This document shows, in pieces, positions 52,160-62,600 of a stretch of DNA of 64,000 nucleotides (positions are counted from its first letter, which is position 1; every line of letters begins with the position of its first letter). This DNA is from Symbiodinium kawagutii (Eukaryota > Sar > Dinophyceae > Suessiales > Symbiodiniaceae), in contig VSDK01011118.1 of assembly GCA_009767595.1 (NCBI GenBank), positions 572,695 through 636,694 of the forward strand, given 5' to 3'. The notes under the pieces were generated by a model, which saw nothing but the letters and a program-made list of their open reading frames with translations, did not search any database and was not told where the DNA came from. A program made the position numbers and the translations under genes.

Positions 52160-52545
52160 CAAGGATCTAACCGCACCTTATACTACTTGCAATGGTGGGT
52201 TCTAATCACACCTGTAGCTGTCACTGGTTATACCATGTGTCATTATGCTGGGTTCTCATGGCTACAAGGTGGCTTAGAACCAGTTTCTAAGTTGAGATGA
52301 GCACCAAGTATGCTACCTGCTGCCAAAGCCATAGCATGCCATAGCCCCCCTCCGGAAACAAAAAAACACTCACCCAGTGACATGGGCTTGAGGAACCGTC
52401 GATGAGATGATTCATAAATGATTCCTGGTTTCATGCCCAACTGTGGATGGTGCATGTGACTAAACAATCAATGTCGTGACAGTGAGTCAGCAAAAAAACA
52501 GCAAACACTTATCGGCTATGACCTCCCATTCATAACCACATCCTC
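52160..52545. other. Spacer, no gene recognised
   Basis: Contains GGCTACAAGGTGG at 52258, matching a family C end, but without a matching partner nearby. Confidence 0.4.
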
Positions 52546-52549
52546 ATCC

Positions 52550-52600
52550 TCATCCTTATCCTCATCATCATCATCATCATCATCCTCATCCTCCTCCTCC

Positions 52601-52676
<76 letters not shown>

Positions 52677-52678
52677 TC
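52550..52678 (+). repeat. (ATC)n / (CTC)n tract
   Basis: CATCCT units, then CTC, then a pure ATC run to 52673. Confidence 0.97.
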
Positions 52679-52744
52679 ATGAATCATTGTAAACTCCCTA
52701 GATCTATAGATCCCAAAAGGTAAAACAATCTAGTTGCTCCTAGA

Positions 52745-52870
52745 TTCCTTGTGAACCCCAGATTTTCTTCGGTAAACCCGAGGATTTTTCCTTGCAAATC
52801 CCTAGGTTTTCCAGGGAAATCCCTAGCTTTTTCCTGTGAATCCCTAGGATTTTCCTGCGAACCACGGCCC
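52745..52870 (+). repeat. Tandem AATCCCTAGG(A/T)TTT(C/T)C units
   Basis: About six units of 20-21 bases (CCTAGGATTTTCC-like) lie between the ATC tract and the exon at 52879. Confidence 0.8.
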
Positions 52871-52878
52871 CTCCACAG

Positions 52879-52985
52879 GTCACCTCGCCTTCAGCACGGG
52901 CCACGTGGCCGGATCCAACGAGGCCAGGTCCCAGGAATCGCTCAGAGGCCGGCGGCGCTTGGGCGTGTCGTCGCCTGGAGCCAAG
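52879..52985 (+). CDS. Internal exon, unknown protein
   Basis: Acceptor CCTCCACAG, donor CCAAG/GTGACA, phase 2 in and 0 out. Reads HLAFSTGHVAGSNEARSQES, then LRGRRRLGVSSPGAK. Basic, Ser-rich and convincing. Confidence 0.6.
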
Positions 52986-52999
52986 GTGACAGCGAACCC

Positions 53000-54225
53000 G
53001 CGCAACTTGGAAGATGTAGTTTTAATATAGTTATAGTAGGATGTAATGATCATATAGTAGGATGTATTTATAGCTATAATACAATTTATACCCAAAGCAC
53101 CAACTAGTTAACATTGGAAACTAATTAGTTATCATATACATTGGTACTAATTAGCATGTAACTAATAACTAATAACTAATAGCTATAGTATAAAATAGTT
53201 GCAATGATTTTATAGTGTTCCATAGCTATAGTACAAAATAGTAGCTATAACACAGTTACAATGATTACCGTTGCAGCCATAGGTATAGTTGTAATGATGG
53301 ATTGAAATAGAATATAGTAATAGCTGCAGGCTTTAGTGATTATGATATATGACGAGGCTATAATGTATAGCTACAGTTATACAATAATAGCTATTGATGA
53401 TCATGAACCAGCTGGAATATGTATCATCTAAAGCTATAAGGCTATAATGATGTATAGCTGTGAATATGCTATATAGCAGAACTACTATGTTTATAGCTAT
53501 AACGATTACACTATGGTATAATTAAATCGCTATATCATATAGGTTTAATCATTGTAGTTATGGATATAATGATGTATCTATAGCTGTAATATGCTGATAA
53601 TGGGAATACTAGTCAGCATGCTATGATAAAAAAAAAATAGTACTAGAATAAAGCAAATAACAATGCAATATAGTTATAGCTTTAAGGATTACAATATATG
53701 ACTACGTATACTAAGTATCCAATGGTCGAAACAACGTGTTAAAACGTATGATAATATAAAATAGCTATTACTCGAGTATAGTCGTAAACATAGCCACAAT
53801 TTAGTAAGGTCATAGTGGAATAGTCGGAAAAAAACATTTTATGTACCACTTGTTGTAAGAAAAGTAGTAGGATTGCAGTTGTATAGCTACCATGCTGCTA
53901 TCATGGTGAGAATGAACAATACTAGAGTACAAATTGAGATTATTTAGTAATAATACTATAATGACGGTATACTGGTTTGACTAGCACACTTGTTGCTGCT
54001 TGCAGCAATTAAAAGCATATTATACACATAAATTCAAGACTGACCAGAATATAATCATGTATAATTAACGGAGTATAATAATGAGTAATTAGTCAGTAGA
54101 TTTTTTGCCAGTCTATGCGAAGCATTTCCTTTCAATTCAATCCAAAACAATGATCACACTTTGATTACACATTGATTGAACCAACTATGAGTCTAATAAG
54201 AAATCAAAATAGTATTGAGCTAGTT
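53000..54225. other. AT-rich ATAGCTATAATG-type domain
   Basis: Over 1.1 kb made of degenerate TATAGCTATAGTAT / AATGATTATA motifs, unlike the CAACC/GGTTG sequence elsewhere. No exon. Confidence 0.6.
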
Positions 54226-54234
54226 AAATCTAGT

Positions 54235-54535
54235 TAAATGTTAATCCATTGTAAATGCAACCGTTCACCATCATTTCACCATCCTTCACACGACGAATCA
54301 CCACGGGTAACGAGCCTTGATCTGCTTGCGACCTCATCTCCGTCATTTCGGGCAAGGTCGAGGTCGTCTCGTCAGCCGAGCTGGGCGATGGAGCTGCCCT
54401 GAGTTCCATGGAGAACCAACGGATGGGACTTCGCCAAGGGATGGTGCACTCCCTGTCTACTGGTATGGCTTGGGATACTTGGGTTGGAAGTGCTTCCAAT
54501 CCTTCCCCACTGATGATCAGCTCGCATCCGCTCAT
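54235..54535 (-). CDS. Exon candidate, acidic, unknown protein
   Basis: The minus frame reads SGCELIISGEGLEALPTQVS, then SIRWFSMEL-like and PSPSSADETTSTLPEMTEMR. Strongly protein-like. Upstream in the same frame, past a single TAA, lies the exon at 54575-54692. Confidence 0.5.
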
Positions 54536-54574
54536 CGCTCCAAGGGGTTACCGCCAGATCTGATCGCTACCAGG

Positions 54575-54692
54575 AAGCGATTCGGTCTGCGTGGTGACAT
54601 CGCTGCCGCTGCGCGCGGTACTGCGAGAACTGCGCGTGCTGAAACTGCGAGCTGAATTGCTGGCCTCAGGCGATGCTGAACGAGACTGGCTG
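54575..54692 (-). CDS. Exon candidate, Ser/Arg-rich
   Basis: After CAGCCCAGCCAG the minus frame reads SRSASPEASNSARSFSTRSS, then RSTARSGSDVTTQTESLPG, with a donor CCTG/GTAGCG. Same frame as 54235-54535, so either a very short intron or a stop codon separates them. It may be a pseudogene. Confidence 0.45.
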
Positions 54693-54699
54693 GGCTGGT

Positions 54700-56580
54700 T
54701 CCTTGAGTGCGGTTGGGTCTAGTGCTTGGGACGGTTGTGACCTGAACCCATTCGTTGGATCTCATTGGATCATATTGGATTCTATGGCTTGGGGCAAAAT
54801 GTAATGAGCCACTGGATGCCACTGGATTACATCCCAACGGCTGCCTTGAAGTTCCTGGGCACGATCACGGCCTTTGGCTTGGGACCTCAGCGCTTGATGC
54901 TACAGTTCTATATGCCCAAAAGACGATCTGTATATAAGCAATTGGTATAAAACCTGCATGCATTCGTATGTATGAAGGATTATGAAGGTATAAGGATATG
55001 GATCGGTGAAGAGTCATATAGTTGCATGCATGCATGAATGTGAGTGAATGTGTAAATACGTTTGTATGTATGTGAGCAGCGCCAGGCTGTATAGAACGCC
55101 TCTCTCTCTCTCTCAAACTGCATCTCGATCGGTTCATGCCTACATACAGATATATGATGTGTGTGTGTGTGTGCGATTGTGTGAGTACAGCAAAGGCAGT
55201 GTCTACACAAGTGTAGCCAGCCACTTGCCATCTGTCGATCCCTAAACATAGCCTCGAAGTCAAATGTTATTCCCTACGACACGTCCGCGATCGAAAAAAA
55301 TCGAGAATCAGAATATCAGATGAACTACACTTTTTTGCCAGGGCTTCCCTCGGATTTGCCCTGTACTGAACGGATTGTTGGTATCCATTTGGACACAAAT
55401 ATCCAGCTGGATCTTGGCACATGCTGCAGTATCTAGGCCCGCCACGAGCAAGGGAAGGTATCGAGTCGGAGGTGGCTGCAAATGAATTCATCTCCCAAGG
55501 TCCTGTGATTTTTTTGGATCACAATTTGGGCTAAACTGCAATCAAATTGAGACTAGGCATTTTTTTTCGTGTTGGCATTTGTTGGCTCTAGACACTTTTT
55601 TTTGTGTCGGCATTTGTTGGCTGAACAAAGCTGACTCATTTGAAGTGATATCCCAAATTGGCAGTATACTGATGACGATTCATCCATACAGTACAGGGCA
55701 TTAAGGTACCGATGTTCCGTACTAATGGGAAGCAATCAAATTGGCACAACTGCAAAACTCCAACTTGTTTGTCAGAAACATTTGGGAATGGAGGGCAAGC
55801 TCTTCATGCTGGCTAGCACCAGTCATGATATAAGTCCACCTGGTCAGGGTGAAACGCCCCGGGGAGCGAGAGATGAGCCGGGGAGCTGCATGGCACATCA
55901 TGGTGCTGAAAGTCTCAAGGTGGCCTCGTGTCTTCAACGGATTCTGGTGATGTCAGGGTATCATATTTTCGGTCAAAGCAGATAGCAGCCAAATAAAAAT
56001 CTTCTTCAACACCACCCCAACATCAAACAACATCATGATATGGAGTTCCAAAGGCAGTTTCTAGATTCTGAGTGCAAAACACATCATATTAGCATGTATT
56101 CAAGAGTAATTATATATGGGTGAAACGGGTGTGCATATATGTGTGTGTGTGTGGATGCATCATGCATGTATGCAAGCATGCACACGTGCAAATATAGAGA
56201 CACAAGCCCACTTGCAAAAGTCCCATCGGGGAACACAAACGTGATTCGTAACATCTAAATACCTGACATTCGATATCAAACAATGCCGATCACACAAAGA
56301 TCCTTGTATCCGAGAAAGTTTGCCCTTGCTAGGCAACCCAGCCAAACAGAAATATGCTTCTAGTAAAAGTGCTCGGATCCCGGCAACATGAAAAGTAGAA
56401 ACCATTTGTTGGATGATGCTTACAATGATCTACCAATATTAAGTAACTAGTACTATTGACCAAAATGTTGACCATCATCTTAAAACTATTATCAACCATC
56501 AATCATTTGCATTATTAAACATCAATCATTGGCGTTATCAAACATCAATCATTGGCATCTACCATAACCATTGCCATGCT
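54700..56580. other. Spacer with small duplications, no gene recognised
   Basis: Includes (CT)n and (TG)n patches near 55103 and 55160, and a tandem pair at 55558-55622 (GTGTTGGCATTTGTTGGCT / GTGTCGGCATTTGTTGGCT). TTTTTTGCCAGGGCTTCC at 55331 also occurs at 46521, preceded in both regions by CGTCC(A/G)CGATCGA, so an old dispersed repeat is likely. Confidence 0.45.
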
Positions 56581-56585
56581 TATCT

Positions 56586-56722
56586 GGTTGGTGGTTTCAA
56601 CTGGCAAATATGAGTCAATCAATCAATCAACCAATCAATCAATCAACCAACAAACCAATCAAGCAATCAATCATGTGTTAATACTGGTGAGCATTTGAAA
56701 ACAAAAACGAAACCAGCCAGCC
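56586..56722. mobile_element. Family A element with CAAT-rich expansion
   Basis: GGTTGGTGGTTTCAACTGG to CGAAACCAGCCAGCC, flanked by ATCT and ATCA. The middle carries an AATCAATC / AACCAATC expansion. Confidence 0.7.
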
Positions 56723-56731
56723 ATCAGTTCT

Positions 56732-56823
56732 GGTTGGTGCTCTCAACCCTTTGAAAACTATTAGTCAACCAACCATGTGTTCAGAATTACCAGGGAAAAT
56801 GCAGAAATGCCACTGAAACCACC
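56732..56823. mobile_element. Family A element
   Basis: GGTTGGTGCTCTCAACCC to CACTGAAACCACC. The core AGTCAACCAACCATGTGTTC matches the copy at 12063. Nearly adjacent to the previous copy. Confidence 0.75.
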
Positions 56824-56881
56824 ACTAGAGTTATTCCAACACCATCCAAATTTCCTGCGCATCTTTTTTTCATGCGGCCAG

Positions 56882-56971
56882 CCGGACTCGCCGGTGGCGC
56901 GCGTTCACGTTGCAGTAGTGGTCTTTTGGGCCGGGCCCATCGGGGAGCAGCGGCCCAGCCGGCCTTTGACG
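56882..56971 (+). CDS. Internal exon, unknown protein
   Basis: Acceptor with pyrimidines (TTTTTTTCATGCGGCCAG), donor ACG/GTAGGTC, 30 codons in phase 0: PDSPVARVHVAVVVFWAGPI, then GEQRPSRPLT. Could belong with 58703-58816, which starts in the same phase. Confidence 0.6.
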
Positions 56972-56999
56972 GTAGGTCATCACATGAGCGATCCCTGGA

Positions 57000-57950
57000 C
57001 AATGTCCACCCAGGAATGCTATTGGATAAATGTGGTGGACAAGGATTATAACCATTCTGATTCTAATAATAAGGGGATAGTAGCTAACGATAGTGATCAA
57101 TGCCTTGATTTTTTTTTGGTTGATTAATTGAGGGGCTACCACTCTAATGGGAAACCAAGGCTTTTGGGGGATACCCCCTATTAACCTACATGGGGTTTAT
57201 TAATCCTGGGTAGGCAATTAAGCTGGATGGATAAGCATGGTGAATCGGTAGGAAAGCGATTCAACTGGGGTTCCATCTCGCTGGTTCCTACTGCACCCAT
57301 CTGTTGAAGCCATGACTGCATCCAAACAACAACCGTTTGTGGTTTCGCAGCACCAAGCACACAAGCATGACAGTTCCTATAGGAGAAAACCAAATACGGA
57401 AACATCTCCTACGGATAGATGCGCACAGACCCAAACATACACTTAAATAAGCGCATTCACTCTTGGATGTATCTTTGTTTATCTGCAAAAATGCTTGTTG
57501 AAAAATTGGCGATATTGTTGAGATGAATCAAAATGATTACATTAAGTGTAAAGCAAACAACTTTGTTGATCAAAAAAATGTTCATACAAATATATATATA
57601 TATAGATATATTGATTTTTGATATCCATGCATGATAAATAAATATAAATATATTCGTATATGTATACACATACAAATACATACTAATAAATAAGTAAATA
57701 TATATATACATACAAATACATACCAATAAATAAATAAATAAATATATATATATATTTATATTTATATAAGTGAAAAAATGAATCAAAACATATACGTAAA
57801 GATAAACAAATATACTTATATATAAAAACATTGTCAAAATGTCTAAGCACATTTGCATATATATAGATATATTTGCATCTATTCATTTATTTGATTACTT
57901 ATTTAAAAAAATGAATTAAAAAACATAAACAAATACAAAACTAATTAATT
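57000..57950. other. AT-rich intron or spacer with ATA/TATA patches
   Basis: 57590-57900 is largely ATATATAT and AAATAAATA. The long minus ORF across it is low-complexity artefact. Confidence 0.6.
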
Positions 57951-57974
57951 GTGTTCTGGCTTTCATGATTCCTC

Positions 57975-58086
57975 GCCAAGTTCTTGGCTGCCGCTCACCC
58001 CCTGGCCACTTGCCGCGGCGCTCGCGGAACGGCCCTTGTTCCGGCCCCAGGTTGCTGCACCGCCGCAACACCGCACACACAGCCAT
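57975..58086. CDS. GC-rich coding-like island, strand uncertain
   Basis: Minus reads MAVCAVLRRCSNLGPEQGPF, then RERRGKWPG, with a GGG/GTGAGC donor. Plus reads FLAAAHPLATCRGARGTALV, then PAP, with a CAG/GTTGCT donor. Neighbouring exons at 56882 and 58703 are on plus. Confidence 0.45.
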
Positions 58087-58224
58087 GGCAAAACAAATCC
58101 AGCGATCATCATTGACTATATGTAGTTATAACTATCATAGCATATCTATCATTATAGGGGTTATACGGGTTAATAATAGGGATTCATAGGGGATAATCAC
58201 CGACACTGGTTCAACAACTACTAT

Positions 58225-58330
58225 GGCTATGGGTCAATATTAACCTATAGGGGATAATAACCAACCATACTAAGGGAAACAATGGTTAATGATAGGGGAA
58301 GCAGGGCCATAGGTTTTTGACCCATTGACC
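58225..58330 (+). mobile_element. Family B element, copy 8
   Basis: GGCTATGGGTCAATATT to GTTTTTGACCCATTGACC. Flanks CTAT and ATAT, an imperfect duplication. No exon directly beside it. Confidence 0.85.
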
Positions 58331-58379
58331 ATATGTAGTCTTAACTATCATTAAGCATCAATAACCATCATTGTAACCT

Positions 58380-58680
58380 TACATAGTTGACTATCTTTAA
58401 GCATCATTAACCCATCACTAGGCATCATTAACCATCATTAGGCATCATTAACCATCATTAGGCATCATTAACCATCATTGGGCATCATTTACCATTATTA
58501 TTAGCCATAATTAGGGGACCTCTCAACTTATCGCTGATTTCTTACTATAAATGATTAAGAAAGGGTGATCATTGAGGGTGTCCTCTATGTTGAGAAACAC
58601 GATTTTTTTAGAATCATGGACCATCATTAGGCATCATTAAGCATCATTAGGCATCATTAACCATCACAACAATTTAGCAA
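58380..58680 (+). repeat. (AACCATCATTAGGCATCATT)n array with inserted family D-like element
   Basis: Units of 10 and 20 bases, A/C-rich on plus, interrupted at 58512-58605 by CTCTCAACTTATCGC...ATGTTGAGAAACA, which resembles diverged family D ends. Confidence 0.8.
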
Positions 58681-58702
58681 CCATCATTCCCAGCATTCTC
58701 AG

Positions 58703-58816
58703 AAATGCCCAGCTCTGTGTGAGGCGTTGCTGTCGTGGCGGCTGTTCGTCTGTTGGAAAACTCAACGGTTCTTCAAAACCTGCCAGGGGCAAGTGCGCAA
58801 ATTGCGGGAAAAATAG
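58703..58816 (+). CDS. Terminal exon, unknown protein
   Basis: After CCAGCATTCTCAG the phase 0 frame reads KCPALCEALLSWRLFVCWKT, then QRFFKTCQGQVRKLREK, to TAG. Aromatic and basic with a helix-like tail. Convincing as a C terminus. Confidence 0.6.
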   Translation, partial: KCPALCEALLSWRLFVCWKTQRFFKTCQGQVRKLREK

Positions 58817-59214
58817 GGCTACTCATTACTGAAGATAATGGCTAATCATGGCGAAGCATTGGCAAAAATCATGGCCATTCGCTGGTTGATCATGGCTTAT
58901 CATGACACCACCAACCAGTGGTTTCATCATTGGAGTTATTCTCCCATATTCTCCCCGGTTGACCATTGTTAGCCATCATGAACCCTCAAATTTCAAAGTT
59001 GACAACCATAGAGAATTGGAAAATCTTGGTTTCCCTTGAACATAAGACCAGCTGACAGGTGTTTTTACCCTATCAACCTCGTATGGTTGACTATTGCTAG
59101 CCGATTGCCCATCAACTATCAAAAATTGGAAACTATTCACGTTGATATCCAACTTTAGCTAGCCAAAAAAAATCTCCACCAAATTGATCAACCTAGTCAC
59201 CACCAACCTATGAA

Positions 59215-59395
59215 CCACGAATAGCTTCACCCTTGGTGCACCTTTGAATCCAAGTCCCTTGGGCCGTGCCCACGCAACGACAACCGGGGCCTCCCAGCCG
59301 CCCTCAGATGCCCAAAGCCGCTCTTTGCGCCAAAGCCTGGAGATGAGCTGCGGGTGAAGCCTTGGTGGTTCAGCTGGGTGGTTCACTGCGCTCAA
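59215..59395. CDS. Coding-like island, strand uncertain
   Basis: Plus reads FTLGAPLNPSPLGRAHATTT, then SLRQSLEMSCG, to a stop. Minus reads LISRLWRKERLWASEGGWEA and VVVAWARPKGLGFKGAPR. Left flank is CACCAACC-rich and right flank is GGTGGTTAAATGG-rich. Confidence 0.45.
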
Positions 59396-59399
59396 TGAT

Positions 59400-59900
59400 G
59401 GTTAATAAGCTGGTTAAATGGTGGCTAAATGGTGGTTAAATGACAGCTGGTACTTGTTGAATGATGATTTGGTGCTGGTTTTTGTTGTTTGTTGATGGTT
59501 GATGATCGTCAATGATGACTATGCGCATGTTAACTATGGCCATTGATGGTTGATGGTGGTTATTTACATTTCATGATGATGACAAACTGGCTTAAGCATG
59601 ATTAGATCGTTGCTATTGCGGGTTGATGCTTGTTTTTGCTGCTTTACCTGGTGATTAAATAGTTGGTCAATGGCAACTAGTTGGATGGTGAATGGCCATG
59701 GCAAATTACATCTCATGATGTTTAATCATGACCAGCGGACAATCAAAACCAATCACGGATAGTGATGGTGCATGACTGGAATGACTTGGAATGACCACGG
59801 TTCATGGTGGTTAGCAATGGCTACCCTCTTGTAGATCTCCGGACAAGCCCGCCCACTGTTCATCGGCAAACATCTCATCAAGTGCTCATGTGACCCAACC
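59400..59900. other. G/T-rich simple-sequence spacer
   Basis: GGTGGTTAAATGGTGG and GTTGATGGTTGATG motifs. Confidence 0.5.
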
Positions 59901-59987
59901 GTCCCAGCTGAATTGGGCATATCTAAGCACTACACTTCTGACATAGCAACCTATAAATCGCCATCAAAACATATCGAACAGTGGCAG

Positions 59988-60054
59988 CTTATGCCCCGAA
60001 CTCGCTGCCCAGAAGCAGCTGGCAGCTTGCGGAGTGGACCCAGGAGCGGCAGCG
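59988..60054 (+). CDS. Internal exon, unknown protein
   Basis: Acceptor CAGTGGCAG, donor GCAGCG/GTAGGC, phase 2 in and 2 out: YAPNSLPRSSWQLAEWTQER. A second plus frame (RTRCPEAAGSLRSGPRSGSG) runs to a stop at 60113. Confidence 0.5.
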
Positions 60055-60337
60055 GTAGGCCGGCCGTTTCCAAGCCGTGGAGGTTGAAGCACTGGCTGTG
60101 TAGCATTCAGTAGGAGATAGTAATGAGAGAGCCCATATTCATAAACCACCAGCAGCTGTTTGAGGTTAAACATTTACTAGAAATGTTATCTAGTCATGTT
60201 TACTATGCTGATCTATGAACATAACAGAAATGTTTAAACCAACCAGAATGGATTTACTTCAAACAAATCAGCAGCTGTTGGAAGTTAGACTAGGACTGAT
60301 GGTGGTTTATTAATTAAAAAAAAGCCAACATGTTCAC

Positions 60338-60402
60338 AACGGACCCGGGGCGACCCTGGCCATCCTCAGCTCGCCTGAATCTCGCCCACGGCCTGACAAT
60401 GA
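60338..60402 (+). CDS. Short exon candidate
   Basis: The plus frame NGPGATLAILSSPESRPRPD, then ND, with an ACG/GTAATC donor. A GC-rich patch in AT-rich DNA. The acceptor is weak. Confidence 0.35.
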
Positions 60403-60449
60403 CGGTAATCAACAGGACAACGAATCAGCCATGGGAATACATCATTCCA

Positions 60450-60690
60450 TTGCTGGTCATTGACGGTTGATTAATGGTCAATTAATGGTTGATGAATGGT
60501 CCAATGAATGGTTGACTAATGGTCAATTAATGGTCAATTAATGGTTGATTAATGGTTGATTAATGGTTGTTAATGACTAATGACGGTAATCAACTAGCCC
60601 GGGGTGGATAGGTGTTGATGGTCAATTAATGGTTGATGAATGGTCCAATGAATGGTTAGTTGATGGTTGATTAATGGTCAATTAATGGTT
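60450..60690 (+). repeat. (GGTTGATTAATGGTCAATTAAT)n array
   Basis: Irregular 11-22 base units, G/T-rich on plus, right of the exon at 60338. Confidence 0.92.
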
Positions 60691-61098
60691 TAGCATGGGT
60701 GACTTCAGAATGCGGATGAAGCACCACTATCAGCATCTGCTCGGCAGTGTCAATTCAAATGTTGCGGCGCCGGCCATCTGCACACCTTTTCTTGTCAGAA
60801 CCACTGATACAAACACAAGTTTTTCAAACATGTATGCACACATCACATGCTTTCATGTTAACGCACAGAACAGAAACATTCCCTCTTTGAAATATATTTT
60901 TCTTGTTTGAACACATGTTACAGGTTCTAGACGTAAAAGCTAGACAATAATACCACCAACCATTGGAAAACCTCGGAGAACAGCTGCTTATTATTGGAAA
61001 ACATGTTGGATATTACCTCCAATGGTTAATAATAACATGGTGTATTGTGAATACCACCACCACCAACAACAGCACTAAATTCATTGGAAAACCACCAC

Positions 61099-61178
61099 CC
61101 TCCCGGCGCCGCCTTTCGACCCAGGGCGGCAATGTCAGGGTCTCCCATCTTCATGGCGTTGCCAACCTCGGCGCCAGG
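61099..61178 (-). CDS. Internal exon candidate, unknown
   Basis: Minus acceptor TCCTATTCCTTGAG, then PGAEVGNAMKMGDPDIAALG and RKAAPGG to a GG/GTGGTGG donor, phase 0 in and 2 out. Confidence 0.5.
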
Positions 61179-61424
61179 CTCAAGGAATAGGAAAAAATAG
61201 TGGTGCAGAAAATAACTGTTGAACAAAAATGACTAGAACAACTCAAACATCATATATGTAAACTTGATGTTTTACTTTTTCTTCATTGCTTATTGCTTAT
61301 ACTTTGTTATCGATTGTCATCTTCTTATAAGGGCTGCTGTCGCACAGCAAACCGTATCAGCGTTACAAGAAGGACACATTCATTTGTTATTTTTTGCATC
61401 GGTGAAAGTTAAAGACCTGTACAA

Positions 61425-61511
61425 TGGTTTCCAAAATGGGGTGGTACCCTCAAAATGGTTGGTTTACTGCTATAAATTGTTAATTGTGGGTCCCCTATTT
61501 TGAGAACTCCC
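61425..61511. mobile_element. Family D element, short copy
   Basis: GGTTTCCAAAATGGGGTGGT to GGGTCCCCTATTTTGAGAACTCCC, 87 bp. The flanking TACAAT is repeated nearby, but a clean 4-bp duplication is not visible. Confidence 0.7.
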
Positions 61512-61866
61512 AATACAATAATTTGAACCAGGAATTGATTGGTTACAGTATACTGCCGCTTCTATTGCTCGAGTCATCACTTCGGAGCAGCTGTGACTGA
61601 TGATTTTGGCCATGGTCAGTGAAAATAGGGATTACTATGTCTAGAATCCTCGGGGGGCAACTCCCCGGGACAACCTCTAGACAAATATGTCAATCGTATA
61701 AGGCTAAAGTACCCCAAAGGACTGCAAATGACCTGTAACTATTCATTATCTATAGGCCTGAATCAGCCAGAACTTTCAGGAAAAAACTAAAGGCCTAGTA
61801 TCCCTATAAACAAGCATAAATACCTTGTTGTCTCAGCCTGATTGTGACTGTTCTCTGGATAACAAC

Positions 61867-62118
61867 AGCATGGCTGGGGAAACAAGCCAGGCATTGTTGC
61901 GCGTTGGGGGGCTTGCCATGGCTCAATCTGGGATGATTCGTGCAGCATCACATCCACCCCTCATTCGACCTCGTTGGCTCCTCCACCGATTGCCTGTGAC
62001 CGCTTACCACCAGCTGTTCCCCAGGTGTCCCCAGCATCCTTTCCCACTTTGCACGTCTTCACTGCGTCGTAGGTCACTTTGCTTTCCTAGCGCACGCGGA
62101 AGCCACGGTGGTCCTTAA
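61867..62118 (+). CDS. Small ORF, possibly complete, unknown
   Basis: From ATG at 61870: MAGETSQALLRVGGLAMAQS, then GMIRAASHPPLIRPRWLLHR, to TAA at 62118. The basic, acid-poor start could be a targeting peptide. It lies in a GC-rich stretch with no introns. Confidence 0.45.
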   Translation, partial: SMAGETSQALLRVGGLAMAQSGMIRAASHPPLIRPRWLLHRLPVTAYHQLFPRCPQHPFPLCTSSLRRRSLCFPSARGSHGGP

Positions 62119-62429
62119 GGACAAGGCTTAACTGATGGGTGCCCCAAGGCTTAGGTACCAGAGATGGCTCATTGAGGTTCATGAGGCTTATGGTTTGTGG
62201 TCATGGTAAATCATCCCAAATACTGACCCATAAGAATCGGAATAAGCGCCAAAAATGGACCGGCGAAAAAGTTAGTCAATAAGCAGGTTTGCTGATGGTT
62301 TGAGTTAATGGATCGCACTTGCTGCTGTTGCCAACATTCTTTTTTGCTGAGCAAAGGCCGCAAAAGAGCAAACACCAGCAATGTTTTGGTTTATTAATTC
62401 GAAGAGTGACAGGCCAACAATATCATACA

Positions 62430-62600
62430 ATATCCAGCATCATGGTCGTAAGCTGCCATGGGTGTACTGCGTACCGCAACAATCCCGAGGTCTATGGCAA
62501 CTCTCCGTTCAGCGAGGCTGCTCCAACAAGCAACAAGAACCACCAAGTGGATCACCAAGCCGTCCCGAGCAACGCCACGGCAGGTGCCGGGGCGCTGTAA
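62430..62600 (+). CDS. Terminal exon candidate, unknown
   Basis: The plus frame VVSCHGCTAYRNNPEVYGNS, then PFSEAAPTSNKNHQVDHQAV, to TAA. A second plus frame is open for 179 codons across 62381-62920 but is less balanced. Confidence 0.5.
   Translation: MSSIMVVSCHGCTAYRNNPEVYGNSPFSEAAPTSNKNHQVDHQAVPSNATAGAGAL

Noticed and set aside
57125..57215. Further family D element (GGGGGATACCCCC phrase)
   Set aside because: Only a short phrase matches; no paired inverted ends or duplication could be found.
57457..57886. Tyr/Ile-rich minus-strand ORF of about 133 codons
   Set aside because: Composition follows the ATA/TATA tract. No splice sites or normal protein composition.
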